A stretch of DNA of 64,000 nt, taken from the NCBI GenBank assembly GCA_910579735.1, contig CAJTUZ010000001.1, forward strand, positions 248,001 through 312,000. Reading direction: 5' to 3'. Under the pieces are notes generated by a model. It saw only the letters and a program-made list of their open reading frames with translations, searched no databases and was not told the DNA's origin. A program made the translations under genes and the position numbers. This document shows, one piece after another, positions 27,397 through 37,403 of the stretch. This DNA is from an uncultured Lachnospiraceae bacterium. Lineage in GTDB: Bacteria > Bacillota > Clostridia > Lachnospirales > Lachnospiraceae. Position 1 is the first letter of the stretch; the number at the start of each line of letters is the position of its first letter.

Positions 27397-29850
27397 ATGC
27401 GTCCACAGTTTACAGATAAGGCACAGATGGCATTGGCATATGCCGAACGTGCAGCCAGAAATTTGAAACAAAGTTATGTCGGTACAGAGCATATTCTTCT
27501 CGGTCTGTTGAAAGAAGGTACAGGCGTTGCGGCTACCGTTCTGATCGAGGGCGGTGTGGAAGAATATCGTTTAAAAGAAATGATACAGGAACTTGTCGCG
27601 CCGGAGAGCGTCGTCATGCTGGCGGAACGCGACGGTTATTCGCCGAGAGCCGAAAAGGTGCTTGATGAAGCGCGCAGACAGGCTGAACGCTTCCACAGTG
27701 ATAAGATCGGCACAGAGCATATTCTTCTTGCCCTGTTAAAAGAAGGTGAGAACGTAGCGGTCAGGATCTTAAATACAATGGGGATATCCATTCAGAAACT
27801 TTATGTGGAAGTGCTGGCGGCTATGGGAGAAGATAAATCCCTGTATAAAGAAGACCTTGGGAGAAAACAGAACAGAAAAAAGGGTTCTGTATCGACATTG
27901 GAACAATACAGCAGGGATCTGACGGCATTAGCCAGGGACGGAAAACTGGATCCGGTTATCGGCAGAGAAGATGAGATCCGCCGTGTGATACAGATCTTAA
28001 GCCGAAGGACCAAGAACAATCCCTGTCTGATCGGAGAACCGGGCGTTGGCAAGACCGCGGTGGTAGAAGGTCTTGCAATGCGCATCGTAACGGGCGATGT
28101 GCCTTTTACCGTGCAGGATAAGCGCGTTATGACACTTGATCTGTCGGGCATGGTAGCGGGAAGCAAATACCGCGGAGAGTTTGAGGAACGGATCAAGAAA
28201 GTGATCAAAGAAGTGATAGAAGATGGAAACATCATTCTTTTTCTGGATGAGATACACACGATCATCGGCGCCGGCGGCGCGGAGGGGGCAATCGATGCTT
28301 CCAATATTCTAAAACCGTCTCTGGCCAGAGGAGAGATCCAGATGATCGGGGCGACAACAATCGCGGAATACCGTAAGTATATTGAAAGAGATGCCGCACT
28401 GGAGAGAAGATTCCAGCCGGTGACCGTAGAGGAGCCGACGATAGAGGAGGCCCAGAGGATTCTGTTCGGCGTTGCGCACAAATATGAAGAGCATCATAAA
28501 GTGATTATCGATCCGGATGGCATCATGGCGGCAGTCGCGTTATCCGCCAGATATATCAACGACAGAAACCTGCCGGACAAGGCGATCGACCTGATCGATG
28601 AAGCGGCGGCGGCAGTACGGCTGCAGAGAGCCAAACAGCCTGATAAACTCAGATTTTTGGCAGCAGACATCGAGCGGATCGACAGGCAGATCGAACGCTC
28701 GATCAGAATAGAGGCATTTACGCAGGCCGGAGAACTGAAAAAACAGCAGGATGAACTGATCAAGAAGTATGAGCGAGCACTGAAACGGATAGAAAAAGAA
28801 GAGCGTAAGAAAGATTACCGCATCGGTGAGAACGAAGTTGCGGAAGTCGTTGCGCTCTGGACAAAGATCCCGGTGAAAAAACTGGCGGAAAAAGAAAGCG
28901 AAAGGCTCCTGAAACTGGAATCCATTCTTCATAAGCGCGTGATCGGTCAGGAAGAGGCGGTGTCTGCCGTGTCAAGAGCGATGAGAAGAGGACGCGTAGG
29001 ATTACAGGATCCCAACAGGCCGATCGGCTCTTTCCTGTTCTTAGGACCTACCGGCGTTGGGAAAACAGAACTCAGCAAAGCGCTTGCGGAGGCAATGTTC
29101 GGTTCCGAAAATGCACTGATCCGTGTTGATATGTCGGAATATATGGAGGGGCACTCCGTGTCCAAAATGATCGGTTCGCCTCCGGGATATGTAGGATTTG
29201 AAGAAGGCGGACAGCTCAGTGAGAAGATCAGGAGAAATCCTTATTCTGTCGTTTTATTCGATGAGATAGAGAAAGCGCATCCCGATGTCTTCAATATTCT
29301 GCTCCAGGTATTGGATGATGGGCATATTACGGATTCTAAGGGACGCAAGGTCAGCTTTAAGAATACGATCCTGATCATGACTTCCAATGCCGGTGCGCAG
29401 CGGATCATGGAACCGAAGAATCTCGGCTTTTTATCAGGAGAGACCGAGAAACAGGACTATGAGAAAATGAAGTCCAATGTCATGGAAGAGGTGAAAAAGA
29501 TCTTCAAGCCGGAGTTTATCAACAGGATCGACGAGATCATGGTATTCCATCCGCTCAACCGCGACAATATGAAGCAGATCGTATCGATGCTTTCCAGAAA
29601 CCTGACGAAGCGCTGCAGAGATCAGATGGATATTGAACTGACGATAACGCAGGGATTAAAGGACTATATCATAGAAAAATATATGGATGTTAAGATGGGC
29701 GCAAGACCGATGAAGCGGGCGATCCAGACGGAGATCGAAGATACGCTTGCGGAAGCGATCCTTTCCGGGACGGTAGAAAGATTTGACAGTGTTTCAGCCG
29801 TTTTAAAAAATAAAAAAGTAACTTTCAGAGTACACGACAGCGAAGATTAA
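27397..29850 (+). CDS. clpC: ClpC, ATP-dependent Clp protease ATPase subunit
   Basis: Unfolds substrates and feeds ClpP. Two Clp_N repeats (about residues 1-145), AAA1 with GEPGVGKTA, a middle UVR-like coiled-coil domain (about 415-460), and AAA2 with GPTGVGKTE plus the C-terminal D2-small domain. 817 residues, normal for ClpC. The start at 27397 is preferred over the ATG at 27391 because GGAGG (27383-27387) is 9 bases away instead of 3. No mcsA/mcsB adaptor genes accompany it, so its regulation differs from Bacillus. Confidence 0.93.
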   Translation: MRPQFTDKAQMALAYAERAARNLKQSYVGTEHILLGLLKEGTGVAATVLIEGGVEEYRLKEMIQELVAPESVVMLAERDGYSPRAEKVLDEARRQAERFHSDKIGTEHILLALLKEGENVAVRILNTMGISIQKLYVEVLAAMGEDKSLYKEDLGRKQNRKKGSVSTLEQYSRDLTALARDGKLDPVIGREDEIRRVIQILSRRTKNNPCLIGEPGVGKTAVVEGLAMRIVTGDVPFTVQDKRVMTLDLSGMVAGSKYRGEFEERIKKVIKEVIEDGNIILFLDEIHTIIGAGGAEGAIDASNILKPSLARGEIQMIGATTIAEYRKYIERDAALERRFQPVTVEEPTIEEAQRILFGVAHKYEEHHKVIIDPDGIMAAVALSARYINDRNLPDKAIDLIDEAAAAVRLQRAKQPDKLRFLAADIERIDRQIERSIRIEAFTQAGELKKQQDELIKKYERALKRIEKEERKKDYRIGENEVAEVVALWTKIPVKKLAEKESERLLKLESILHKRVIGQEEAVSAVSRAMRRGRVGLQDPNRPIGSFLFLGPTGVGKTELSKALAEAMFGSENALIRVDMSEYMEGHSVSKMIGSPPGYVGFEEGGQLSEKIRRNPYSVVLFDEIEKAHPDVFNILLQVLDDGHITDSKGRKVSFKNTILIMTSNAGAQRIMEPKNLGFLSGETEKQDYEKMKSNVMEEVKKIFKPEFINRIDEIMVFHPLNRDNMKQIVSMLSRNLTKRCRDQMDIELTITQGLKDYIIEKYMDVKMGARPMKRAIQTEIEDTLAEAILSGTVERFDSVSAVLKNKKVTFRVHDSED

Positions 29851-29877
29851 ACAATAAAGGACTTAGGAGGAAAAACG

Positions 29878-30288
29878 ATGGCTGTAGTAGAAGAATTGCT
29901 TCGTGCGGAAGCAGATGGTGCGATCAGTTTTGGCAATCACAGATTGGATGCCAAGGCAAAAGTGGAAAATTTCGAGCATAAAGGGGATCTGTTAAAGGTT
30001 AAGACCTATAAGAGCATCACGAAGCTTGAAAAGAACGGTATGTTTTCTTATGAATCCGTGCCGGGTACGAGTGTGAATCACTTTGTGGAGAAGGAAAACG
30101 GTGTGGAGTTTCAGGTGGAGGGCGACGAAGATGCGCAGATCACCGTAGGACTGGAAGATGAAACAGAATATGACGTGTTTGTAAACGATACGGACATCGG
30201 CAGAATGAAGACCAACCTGGGCGGCAAATTGAATATCAGCGTGGAACTGTCCGGAGCGGGAGAGGTTACGGTAAAGATCGTAAAATAA
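29878..30288 (+). CDS. small beta-rich protein conserved beside clpC/radA
   Basis: 136 residues, no signal, no membrane segment and no cysteine. The pattern alternates in short strands (FGNHRLDAKAKVENF, LLKVKTYKSITKLE, VEFQVEGDEDAQITVGL, LNISVELSGAGEVTVKIV), suggesting a beta-sandwich. I recall similar proteins in Clostridia annotated as endosialidase-like, but no catalytic feature supports that name. TTAGGAGG precedes the ATG. It lies between clpC and radA with short gaps, so a link to protein quality control or repair is only positional. Confidence 0.6.
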   Translation: MAVVEELLRAEADGAISFGNHRLDAKAKVENFEHKGDLLKVKTYKSITKLEKNGMFSYESVPGTSVNHFVEKENGVEFQVEGDEDAQITVGLEDETEYDVFVNDTDIGRMKTNLGGKLNISVELSGAGEVTVKIVK

Positions 30289-30309
30289 AACGCGGGACAG
30301 GATCAATCT

Positions 30310-31680
30310 ATGGCAAAAGCAAAAATAACAACCGTATTTTATTGCCAGAACTGCGGTTATGAATCTTCCAAATGGATGGGACAATGTCCGGGATGCCGGG
30401 AATGGAACAGTTTTGTGGAAGAAAAAGTTAATACGAAGGGTACCGCCTCCAAAGCGTCGCAAAAGGCGGCGGGAGAGGCCGGGAAGCCCTCCAGGCTTTC
30501 CGAGATTACCCTGCGGGAAGAAGAAAGAATGTCCACGCATATCAAAGAACTGGACAGAGTGCTTGGCGGCGGTATCGTTCCCGGCTCGCTGATCCTGGTC
30601 GGCGGCGATCCGGGCATCGGCAAGTCTACGCTGTTATTACAGGTGTGCCGTCATATGGCGGCAGATAATAAAAAAGTGCTGTATATTTCCGGAGAAGAAT
30701 CGTTAAAGCAGATCAAGATCCGGGCGAACCGTATCGGAGAGTTCGGGGAAAATCTGTTTTTGCTCTGTGAGACCAATCTGGATACCATCGAAGAGAATAT
30801 CCGGCATCTGATGCCGGATATTACGATCATCGATTCGATCCAGACGATGTACCAGGACGCCGTTTCGGCCGCTCCCGGCAGCGTTTCCCAGGTCAGGGAG
30901 GCAACGAATGTTTTTCTGCAGCTTGCAAAGGGCCTTGGCGCTTCTATTTTTATCGTAGGACATGTGACCAAAGAGGGAACCGTGGCGGGGCCGAGAGTTT
31001 TGGAACATATGGTGGATACGGTGCTGTATTTTGAAGGAGACAGACATGCTTCCTATCGTATCCTGCGCGGCGTAAAGAACCGCTTCGGATCCACGAATGA
31101 GATCGGTGTTTTTGAAATGAAGGAGCAGGGACTTACTGAGGTCGCCAATCCGTCGGAATTTATGCTGGAAGGCAAACCGGAGGGGGCAAGCGGTTCCATC
31201 GTTTCCTGTTCTATGGAAGGAACAAGGCCGATCCTTTTTGAGATTCAGGCGCTTGTCTGCCGCAGTAACTTCGGTTTTCCGAGAAGACAGGCGATCGGAA
31301 CCGATTTTAACAGGGTCAATCTGTTAATGGCCGTTCTTGAGAAAAGAGTGGGACTGCAGATGTCAGACTGCGACGCATATGTCAATCTGGCAGGCGGTAT
31401 GCGGATTGTGGAGCCGGCGATCGATCTCGGCATAGCGATGGCGGTGGCTTCCAGTTTTAAGAACCGCCCGATCTTCGATCGTATGGCAGCGTTCGGGGAG
31501 ATCGGATTGAGCGGAGAGGTCCGCGGGATCAGTATGATAGAGCAGCGCATTCAGGAAGCCGTCAAGCTGGGATTTACGACCTGTGTCATTCCGAAAGTAT
31601 GTTTAAGGCAGATCAGGGAAATGAAAGATGTGAAGATCATCGGCGTGGCGTCCATTCAGGATGCAATTGATCTGATCTAA
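30310..31680 (+). CDS. radA: RadA, DNA repair ATPase
   Basis: Branch-migration helicase-like protein in recombination. The N-terminal zinc finger is CQNCGYESSKWMGQCPGC. The RecA-like core has Walker A GGDPGIGKST, and the RadA-specific KNRFGSTNEIG is present. The C-terminal Lon-like domain contains VNLAGGMRI and AAFGEIGLSGEVR. 456 residues, full length. RBS: GCGGGACAGG region, weak. The following intergenic region carries the LCP leader. Confidence 0.95.
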   Translation: MAKAKITTVFYCQNCGYESSKWMGQCPGCREWNSFVEEKVNTKGTASKASQKAAGEAGKPSRLSEITLREEERMSTHIKELDRVLGGGIVPGSLILVGGDPGIGKSTLLLQVCRHMAADNKKVLYISGEESLKQIKIRANRIGEFGENLFLLCETNLDTIEENIRHLMPDITIIDSIQTMYQDAVSAAPGSVSQVREATNVFLQLAKGLGASIFIVGHVTKEGTVAGPRVLEHMVDTVLYFEGDRHASYRILRGVKNRFGSTNEIGVFEMKEQGLTEVANPSEFMLEGKPEGASGSIVSCSMEGTRPILFEIQALVCRSNFGFPRRQAIGTDFNRVNLLMAVLEKRVGLQMSDCDAYVNLAGGMRIVEPAIDLGIAMAVASSFKNRPIFDRMAAFGEIGLSGEVRGISMIEQRIQEAVKLGFTTCVIPKVCLRQIREMKDVKIIGVASIQDAIDLI

Positions 31681-31743
31681 CAGGATATGACAGCCAAAAA
31701 AGAATATTTTATTAATAAACTGTTAACAAACACCCGCTATATA

Positions 31744-31772
31744 TTTTCAAACGGCCTTTTTTATGTTAAGAT
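31744..31772 (+). promoter_or_regulatory. probable promoter of the LCP gene leader
   Basis: TAAGAT (31767-31772) preceded by TGT (extended -10). A partial -35 TTTTCA (31744-31749) is 17 bases upstream. Transcription would start near 31780, giving a leader of about 190 bases. Confidence 0.45.
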
Positions 31773-31802
31773 AGATTGAAAATCAAAAAGACGTAGAAAA
31801 TC

Positions 31803-31915
31803 GCGGGAATTACAGGTCAATTTCCGCAGTGCAAGCCATGAGGCCTGTATTTTTTATATTATGGGAAATTGCGACAGCGTAAAGAATAGATCGTCGCTGC
31901 CGGGCGGCGGTTTTT
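31803..31915 (+). ncRNA. structured leader with alternative pairings and two terminator-like ends
   Basis: Helix A: GCGGGAATT (31803-31811) pairs with AATTTCCGC (31819-31827), all nine positions (one G-T), with loop ACAGGTC (31812-31818). Helix B: that loop can pair with GGCCTGT (31842-31848), which is followed by ATTTTTT, making a terminator. Helix C: CAATTTCC (31818-31825) is the exact complement of GGAAATTG (31864-31871), and would break both. A second hairpin, CGCTG/CGGCG (31895-31909), is followed by TTTTT (31911-31915). Such mutually exclusive helices are typical of attenuators and riboswitches. I do not recognise a known class. The region 31681-31969 holds no gene. Confidence 0.6.
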
Positions 31916-31969
31916 ACGTATAAATGCGTTTGGCCGGTGGGCAGGCGTGCTGCAAATAGAGGAGTCACT

Positions 31970-33100
31970 ATGAATGAACAGATGCAGAATTCTCAGACGG
32001 AAGAAAAGGGTCCTTCTGAGAAGGCAGGAGAAACGGCTGCCGTCAGGAAAAAACGGCGTTGGAGCATTCCCCTGCTGATATTGGAAGTTTTTGTTTTATT
32101 TATAGCAATCGGCGTATTGTATGTTATTACCACAACGACAAAGGAAATAGAACGTACGGATATCGATACGGAAAATATTGTCATAAATGAAGAAGTTGTA
32201 GAGACGAAAGTAGAGCGTGAAGAGGTTCAGGAACTGAAAGGTTACAGGAACATCGCGCTGTTCGGCGTAGATGCCAGAGACGGGGATCTTGGCAAAGGAA
32301 CCAGAAGCGATACGATCATTATTGCCAGTATCAATCAGGATACCCATGAGATCAAGCTGGTTTCCGTATACCGCGATACGTATCTGAATCTCGGCAATGA
32401 CAGTTATAATAAATGCAACGGCGCATATGCCAAAGGCGGTCCGGAGCAGGCGATCACCATGTTGAATATGAACCTGGATCTGGATATCACGGATTATGTA
32501 ACAATCGGTTTCAGCGGTCTGATCGAAGCGATCGATGCACTTGGCGGTATCGAGATGGAGATCACGGAAGCGGAGATCAACCATTTGAATAATTATCAGC
32601 TATGTATGGCGGAAGAAATGGGCGTCGATTATATACCGGTGACAGAGACCGGCGTGCAGACGTTAAACGGCATGCAGGCAACGGCGTATTGCCGCATCAG
32701 ATATACGAAGGGCGACGATTTCAGACGGGCGCAGAGGCAGCGTGACGTATTGGGCGCCATGATGATTAAAGCGCAGGATGCTTCGTTGGCGACACTCAAA
32801 GATGTAGTGACGGCGGTACTGCCCTCTGTCAATACGTCATTAAATGTCAATGAGATCATCAGCGTTCTTAGTTCGGTTGCGGAATATAATGTTGTTGCTT
32901 CGGAAGGGTTTCCGTTTGAAAGAGAGCGGACCAACGCGACAATCGGCAGCAAGGGGGACTGTATTATCCCGCTTACACTGGAAGAGAATGTGGAACTGCT
33001 GCATGAACTGCTGTATAACGGTGAGCGCTATACGCCTTCTAAGCAGGTTACGCTGTTAAGTGAGGAAATAGCGGAACAGACGGAAGAATATACCAATTAG
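31970..33100 (+). CDS. LytR-CpsA-Psr (LCP) family wall-polymer ligase
   Basis: LCP enzymes transfer undecaprenyl-linked glycopolymers to peptidoglycan. 376 residues from ATG 31970, with AGAGGAG at 31959-31965. A single membrane helix lies at about residues 30-50. The extracellular domain has IALFGVDARDGDLGKGTRSD, KLVSVYRDTYLNL, GIEMEITE and AYCRIRYTKGDDFRRAQRQ, giving the conserved Arg and Asp residues of the lipid-pyrophosphate pocket. The gene follows a structured leader, so its expression may be tuned by attenuation. A terminator follows the stop. Confidence 0.88.
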   Translation: MNEQMQNSQTEEKGPSEKAGETAAVRKKRRWSIPLLILEVFVLFIAIGVLYVITTTTKEIERTDIDTENIVINEEVVETKVEREEVQELKGYRNIALFGVDARDGDLGKGTRSDTIIIASINQDTHEIKLVSVYRDTYLNLGNDSYNKCNGAYAKGGPEQAITMLNMNLDLDITDYVTIGFSGLIEAIDALGGIEMEITEAEINHLNNYQLCMAEEMGVDYIPVTETGVQTLNGMQATAYCRIRYTKGDDFRRAQRQRDVLGAMMIKAQDASLATLKDVVTAVLPSVNTSLNVNEIISVLSSVAEYNVVASEGFPFERERTNATIGSKGDCIIPLTLEENVELLHELLYNGERYTPSKQVTLLSEEIAEQTEEYTN

Positions 33101-33138
33101 CAAGATACGGAATTGTATGATAGAGAAAGAAGTCGCTG

Positions 33139-33171
33139 CAGCAGTTTGATGATAAGTTAAGCTGCTGTTTT
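33139..33171 (+). terminator. terminator after the LCP gene
   Basis: CAGCAGTTT (33139-33147) pairs with AAGCTGCTG (33159-33167), one G-T pair, 11-base loop, then TTTT. Confidence 0.7.
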
Positions 33172-33201
33172 GATGTAAGAACCGAAAGGATTTGGCCTGG
33201 T

Positions 33202-34932
33202 ATGAAGAAATTACTTGTATATTTAAAAGATTATAAGAAAGAAACTGTTTTGGCGCCGCTTTTTAAGATGCTGGAAGCGGGATTTGAACTGTTTGTGCCG
33301 CTTGTTATGGCGGCAGTCATAGACCACGGTATTGCAGATGCGGACATTCCTTATGTGCTGCGAATGGGGCTTTTGCTTGTTCTGCTTGGACTGATCGGAC
33401 TGACATGTTCTATTACCGCGCAGTACTTCGCAGCCAAAGCGGCGGTCGGCTTTTCAACCAAACTAAAACATGCGTTATTTAAACATATTCAAACGCTTTC
33501 CTTTTCGGAAATGGATATGCTCGGTACCTCGACGATGATCACGCGAATGACGTCTGATGCCAATCAGGTACAAAACGGCGTGAATATGGTACTGCGTCTC
33601 TTCTTACGTTCGCCGTTTATTGTCTTTGGCGCAATGATCATGGCTTTTACCATCGATGTGAAGGCGGCATTTATTTTCGTTATAACGATACCGCTTCTGT
33701 CCGTGGTTGTTTTCGGAATCATGATGATAACGATGCCGCTTTATAAAAAAGTGCAGGCCGGACTCGATAAGATACTCGGTAAAACAAGAGAAAATCTGAC
33801 CGGTGTCAGAGTGATCCGGGCATTCCATAAGGAAAAACAGGAAACGGAGGAATTCGAGCAGGGAAATGCAGAACTGACACACAGGCAGCTGTTCGTTGGA
33901 AAATTGTCTGCTTTGACTAATCCGGTCACTTTTGTTGTAGTCAATGCGGCGACAATCGCCCTGATCTATACCGGCGCGGTCCGGGTCGATACGGGATATA
34001 TTACGCAGGGTGAAGTTGTAGCGCTCGTCAATTATATGTCGCAGATTCTGATCGAACTTGTAAAGCTTGCGAACCTGATCATTACGATCACGAAAGCGCT
34101 TGCCTGCGCAAACCGTATCGAGAGTGTTTTCGAAATACAATCCTGCATGGAATGGAAGGAAAACACCGGGAGAGAGAAAGCAGGCATTTCAACCGCCGGT
34201 GAGGCGCCCTGCGCCGTGGAATTTGATCATGTATGCCTGACCTATCGCGGGGCGGGAGCGGAGTCATTGAGTGATATCCATTTTAGAGCCGAAAAGGGAC
34301 AGACCATTGGAATTATCGGCGGCACCGGCTCCGGAAAATCTTCCCTGGTTCATCTGATTCCCCGCTTCTATGATGTGACGGCAGGTTCCGTCAAAATAGA
34401 CGGTATCGACGTAAAAGACTATGCAATGGAAGAACTGCGGGAAAAAGTCGGTATGGTCATGCAGAAGGCGGTTCTTTTCCAGGGAACCATAAGGGAGAAT
34501 CTGGCATGGGGAAAACCGGACGCATCGGAAGAAGAGATGAACAGCGCCCTGGAAATTTCTCAGGCAAAAGAATTTGTGGATGCCAAACCGGGCGGTCTGG
34601 ATGAAAGAATAGCACAGGGCGGCAAGAACCTGTCCGGCGGTCAGCGCCAGCGTCTGACGATCGCCAGAGCCGTTGTCGGACGGCCGGAGATCCTGATTCT
34701 GGACGACAGCGCTTCGGCACTGGATTATGCGACTGATGCCAGACTGCGTAAAGCAATCCGGGAGATGGAAGGGAACGCCACCGTCTTTATCGTATCGCAG
34801 AGAACTTCCTCCATTCAGCATGCGGATCAGATCATCGTACTTGAAGATGGGAAAATAGCAGGAATCGGCAGGCATGAAGAACTGCTTGAAAACTGCGAAG
34901 TATATAAAGAAATCCATTATTCACAGGCCTGA
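33202..34932 (+). CDS. ABC exporter half-transporter, degenerate catalytic site
   Basis: 576 residues. Six membrane helices (about 1-310) are fused to an ATPase domain. Walker A is GGTGSGKSS, the signature LSGGQRQR is canonical, and Walker B ends in LILDDSASALD with Asp where the catalytic Glu belongs. This asymmetry marks the degenerate-site partner of a heterodimeric exporter. The next gene supplies the other half. Substrates of such pairs are drugs, lipids or peptides; none is indicated. AAAGGA precedes the ATG. Confidence 0.9.
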   Translation: MKKLLVYLKDYKKETVLAPLFKMLEAGFELFVPLVMAAVIDHGIADADIPYVLRMGLLLVLLGLIGLTCSITAQYFAAKAAVGFSTKLKHALFKHIQTLSFSEMDMLGTSTMITRMTSDANQVQNGVNMVLRLFLRSPFIVFGAMIMAFTIDVKAAFIFVITIPLLSVVVFGIMMITMPLYKKVQAGLDKILGKTRENLTGVRVIRAFHKEKQETEEFEQGNAELTHRQLFVGKLSALTNPVTFVVVNAATIALIYTGAVRVDTGYITQGEVVALVNYMSQILIELVKLANLIITITKALACANRIESVFEIQSCMEWKENTGREKAGISTAGEAPCAVEFDHVCLTYRGAGAESLSDIHFRAEKGQTIGIIGGTGSGKSSLVHLIPRFYDVTAGSVKIDGIDVKDYAMEELREKVGMVMQKAVLFQGTIRENLAWGKPDASEEEMNSALEISQAKEFVDAKPGGLDERIAQGGKNLSGGQRQRLTIARAVVGRPEILILDDSASALDYATDARLRKAIREMEGNATVFIVSQRTSSIQHADQIIVLEDGKIAGIGRHEELLENCEVYKEIHYSQA

Positions 34933-35036
34933 AGGCAGAAACGCCTGTAGGAAGCGCCGGGCGATAGCGGCAGGAAGCCGACAACAGGCGGTGATGCCGG
35001 TAAGAGGAAAGAGAAGCAGGAAAGGAACGAACAACA

Positions 35037-36791
35037 ATGGAAAAGGCACGCGGAAAACAGAAGGAAACCATTAAAAAAGTGCTGCATTATATCAAAAAAT
35101 ACTGGCTCTATCTGGCAGTGTCAATCATAGCCGCAGCAGTTACCGTAGCATTTACGCTGTATCTGCCGATTCTCACAGGATATGCGATCGACCTGATCAT
35201 AGCCAAAGGACTGGTAGATTTCGCCGGGATACTGGCAATCCTGAAAAAAATGGCAGTCGTTATTTTAATTACGGCATTTGCACAGTGGATCATGAACGTA
35301 TGCAATAATAAAATGGCATACTGTATCGTACAGGATATCAGAAACGAAGCGTTTCGCAAGATCGGAATCCTGCCGTTAAAATATATTGACGGGCACTCCT
35401 ACGGAGAGATCGTAAGCCGCGTGATCGCCGATGTAGACCAGTTTTCGGATGGTCTTTTAATGGGTTTTACACAGTTTTTTACGGGTGTTATCACGATTCT
35501 CGGAACGCTTGGATTCATGTTGAGCATCAATGTCGGCATCACGGTTGTCGTCGTGATCATTACGCCTCTTTCTTTCCTGGTAGCAAGCTTTATTGCCAGA
35601 AAGACATTCACGATGTTTAAGCTGCAGTCCGAAACGAGAGGAGAACAGACGGCTTTTATCGATGAAATGATCGGGAACCAGAAAGTCGTGCAGGCTTTTT
35701 CCCATGAGGATGAGTCGCTTGAAAAATTCGATGAAATTAATGACAGGCTGCAGGCTGCGTCTTTAAAAGCCATCTTTTTCTCTTCCATAACGAATCCTTC
35801 CACCCGCTTTGTCAATAACCTCGTATATGCGGGTGTGGCGATTACGGGCGCGGTGCTTGCGATCCGCGGGGGCATCAGTGTAGGACAGCTTTCCTGCTTC
35901 TTAAGCTATGCCAATCAGTATACGAAACCTTTCAACGAGATATCCGGCGTGGTGACGGAACTGCAGAATGCGTTGGCCTGTGCATCGAGAATATTCGACC
36001 TGATCGAACAGGAGCCGCAGGTTCCGGAACCGGAAAATGCGGTGGTCCTGCGGGAAGTCGATGGTACGGTTGCGCTTCATGACGTCAGCTTTTCCTATGT
36101 GCCGGAGAAAAAACTGATCCAGCATTTTAATCTGGCCGTGAAGCCGGGACAGAGAATTGCAATTGTCGGTCCTACCGGCTGCGGAAAGACAACGATCATT
36201 AATCTGCTGATGCGTTTCTATGATGTGGACGAGGGCGCTATCTGCGTGAGCGGGCATGATATCCGGGAAGTCACGAGGAAGAGTCTGCGGGAAAGCTACG
36301 GTATGGTGCTGCAGGAAACCTGGCTGAAGACCGGAACCATACGGGAGAATATCATTATGGGGAAACCTGATGCCACGAACGAAGAAGTGATCGCGGCAGC
36401 CAAAGCGTCCCATGCGCACAGCTTCATCAAACGGCTGCCAAACGGTTATGATACGGTGATCACGGAAGATGGCGGGAATCTTTCTCAGGGACAGAAACAG
36501 TTGTTATGTATTGCGAGAGTTATGCTCTGTCTGCCGCCGATGCTGATCCTTGACGAAGCGACATCCTCTATCGATACACGAACCGAAATTAAGATTCAGC
36601 AGGCTTTTGCAACCATGATGAAAGGCAGGACCAGTTTTATCGTAGCGCACAGGCTGTCTACGATCAAGGAGGCGGATGTGATCCTTGTTATGAAAGACGG
36701 TAATATCATCGAGCAGGGAAATCATGAGACGCTGCTTGCCATGGGCGGATTTTATGCGAATCTGTATCAGAGCCAGTTCGCGAAGGTATAA
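35037..36791 (+). CDS. ABC exporter half-transporter, catalytic partner
   Basis: 584 residues with the same six-helix plus ATPase layout. Walker A is GPTGCGKTT and Walker B LILDEATSSID keeps the catalytic Glu. The signature is altered to LSQGQKQL. Combined with the previous gene, one composite site has normal Walker B and normal signature (LSGGQ), the other has Asp and LSQGQ. This is the pattern of TM287/288- or BmrCD-type heterodimers. The 104-base gap between the genes has no terminator. Confidence 0.9.
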   Translation: MEKARGKQKETIKKVLHYIKKYWLYLAVSIIAAAVTVAFTLYLPILTGYAIDLIIAKGLVDFAGILAILKKMAVVILITAFAQWIMNVCNNKMAYCIVQDIRNEAFRKIGILPLKYIDGHSYGEIVSRVIADVDQFSDGLLMGFTQFFTGVITILGTLGFMLSINVGITVVVVIITPLSFLVASFIARKTFTMFKLQSETRGEQTAFIDEMIGNQKVVQAFSHEDESLEKFDEINDRLQAASLKAIFFSSITNPSTRFVNNLVYAGVAITGAVLAIRGGISVGQLSCFLSYANQYTKPFNEISGVVTELQNALACASRIFDLIEQEPQVPEPENAVVLREVDGTVALHDVSFSYVPEKKLIQHFNLAVKPGQRIAIVGPTGCGKTTIINLLMRFYDVDEGAICVSGHDIREVTRKSLRESYGMVLQETWLKTGTIRENIIMGKPDATNEEVIAAAKASHAHSFIKRLPNGYDTVITEDGGNLSQGQKQLLCIARVMLCLPPMLILDEATSSIDTRTEIKIQQAFATMMKGRTSFIVAHRLSTIKEADVILVMKDGNIIEQGNHETLLAMGGFYANLYQSQFAKV

Positions 36792-36865
36792 ACGGCGAAC
36801 GCCTTATGTGCATTATGCCGGATACAGCTTTAAAAAGCACCTTTTGACACCCTAAGCCTTTAAAT

Positions 36866-36903
36866 AAAAAAACAACTCTGCATGATCTGTAGAGTTGTTT
36901 TTG
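36866..36903. terminator. bidirectional terminator between exporter and tRNA-lipoprotein unit
   Basis: AACAACTCT (36871-36879) and AGAGTTGTT (36891-36899), with A-runs on one side and T-runs on the other, can stop transcription from both strands. It touches the stop codon of the minus-strand lipoprotein gene. Confidence 0.8.
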
Positions 36904-37401
36904 TTATTTTTCCAGTTCTTCGTAGTAAGAAGCATCTTCGTTGTAATCCATATATTCCGAATGGATATTGGTGATCACGCCGTTTTCCCAGCTAAAGATT
37001 ATGTAATGATAAGCGACGGTATGATCCTGCAGATATTCTGCCGAACTTAGAAGCGGCAGAAGTTCGATCCGTTCAATATCGTTCGCTTCACATATCTGTC
37101 TGATCGTCATGGGAAGTCCGTCAATGAAAAATGTCGGCAGAATGGTTTTGATAGAATCCGTAAAAGGAATCTCATCATTCGGGATAGCCTGATAAGGACC
37201 GTCGTCTATAGTCGTCTCAATATTATAATCGCCATAGGCTTCCAAAAAAGCCTCCGGTGTTGCACCAATGCCGATTCCCTTACTCGTAGTATTAGATTCC
37301 AGATTCAGTTCATAATCGGCTTCCGTTAACAGCAGCGTTTCTTTCCCGCAGCCTGTCAGCATGATCACCGAAAGTAATAGAATGATAAATGACTTTTTCA
37401 T
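36904..37401 (-). CDS. lipoprotein of unknown function starting beside tRNA-Trp
   Basis: 165 residues starting MKKSFIILLLSVIMLTGCGK, a textbook lipoprotein signal (C18 or so). The mature part (about 145 residues) is acidic with Gly-Ile-Gly-x-Thr-Pro-Glu-Ala-Phe, a segment often seen in small Clostridia lipoproteins. The fold is not recognised. The start codon (37401) lies two bases after the tRNA-Trp 3' end (37404). Any longer reading would translate the tRNA itself, and no other Met precedes the signal. No ribosome site fits. The gene must be read with the tRNA, and after tRNA 3' cleavage its mRNA would be almost leaderless. Confidence 0.75.
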   Translation of the reverse strand: MKKSFIILLLSVIMLTGCGKETLLLTEADYELNLESNTTSKGIGIGATPEAFLEAYGDYNIETTIDDGPYQAIPNDEIPFTDSIKTILPTFFIDGLPMTIRQICEANDIERIELLPLLSSAEYLQDHTVAYHYIIFSWENGVITNIHSEYMDYNEDASYYEELEK

Positions 37402-37403
37402 AA

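Noticed and set aside
31803..31915. c-di-GMP-I, ydaO or ZTP riboswitch
   Set aside because: The conserved cores of these classes as I know them do not fit; only a GCAAGCC stretch resembles GEMM and its surroundings do not.
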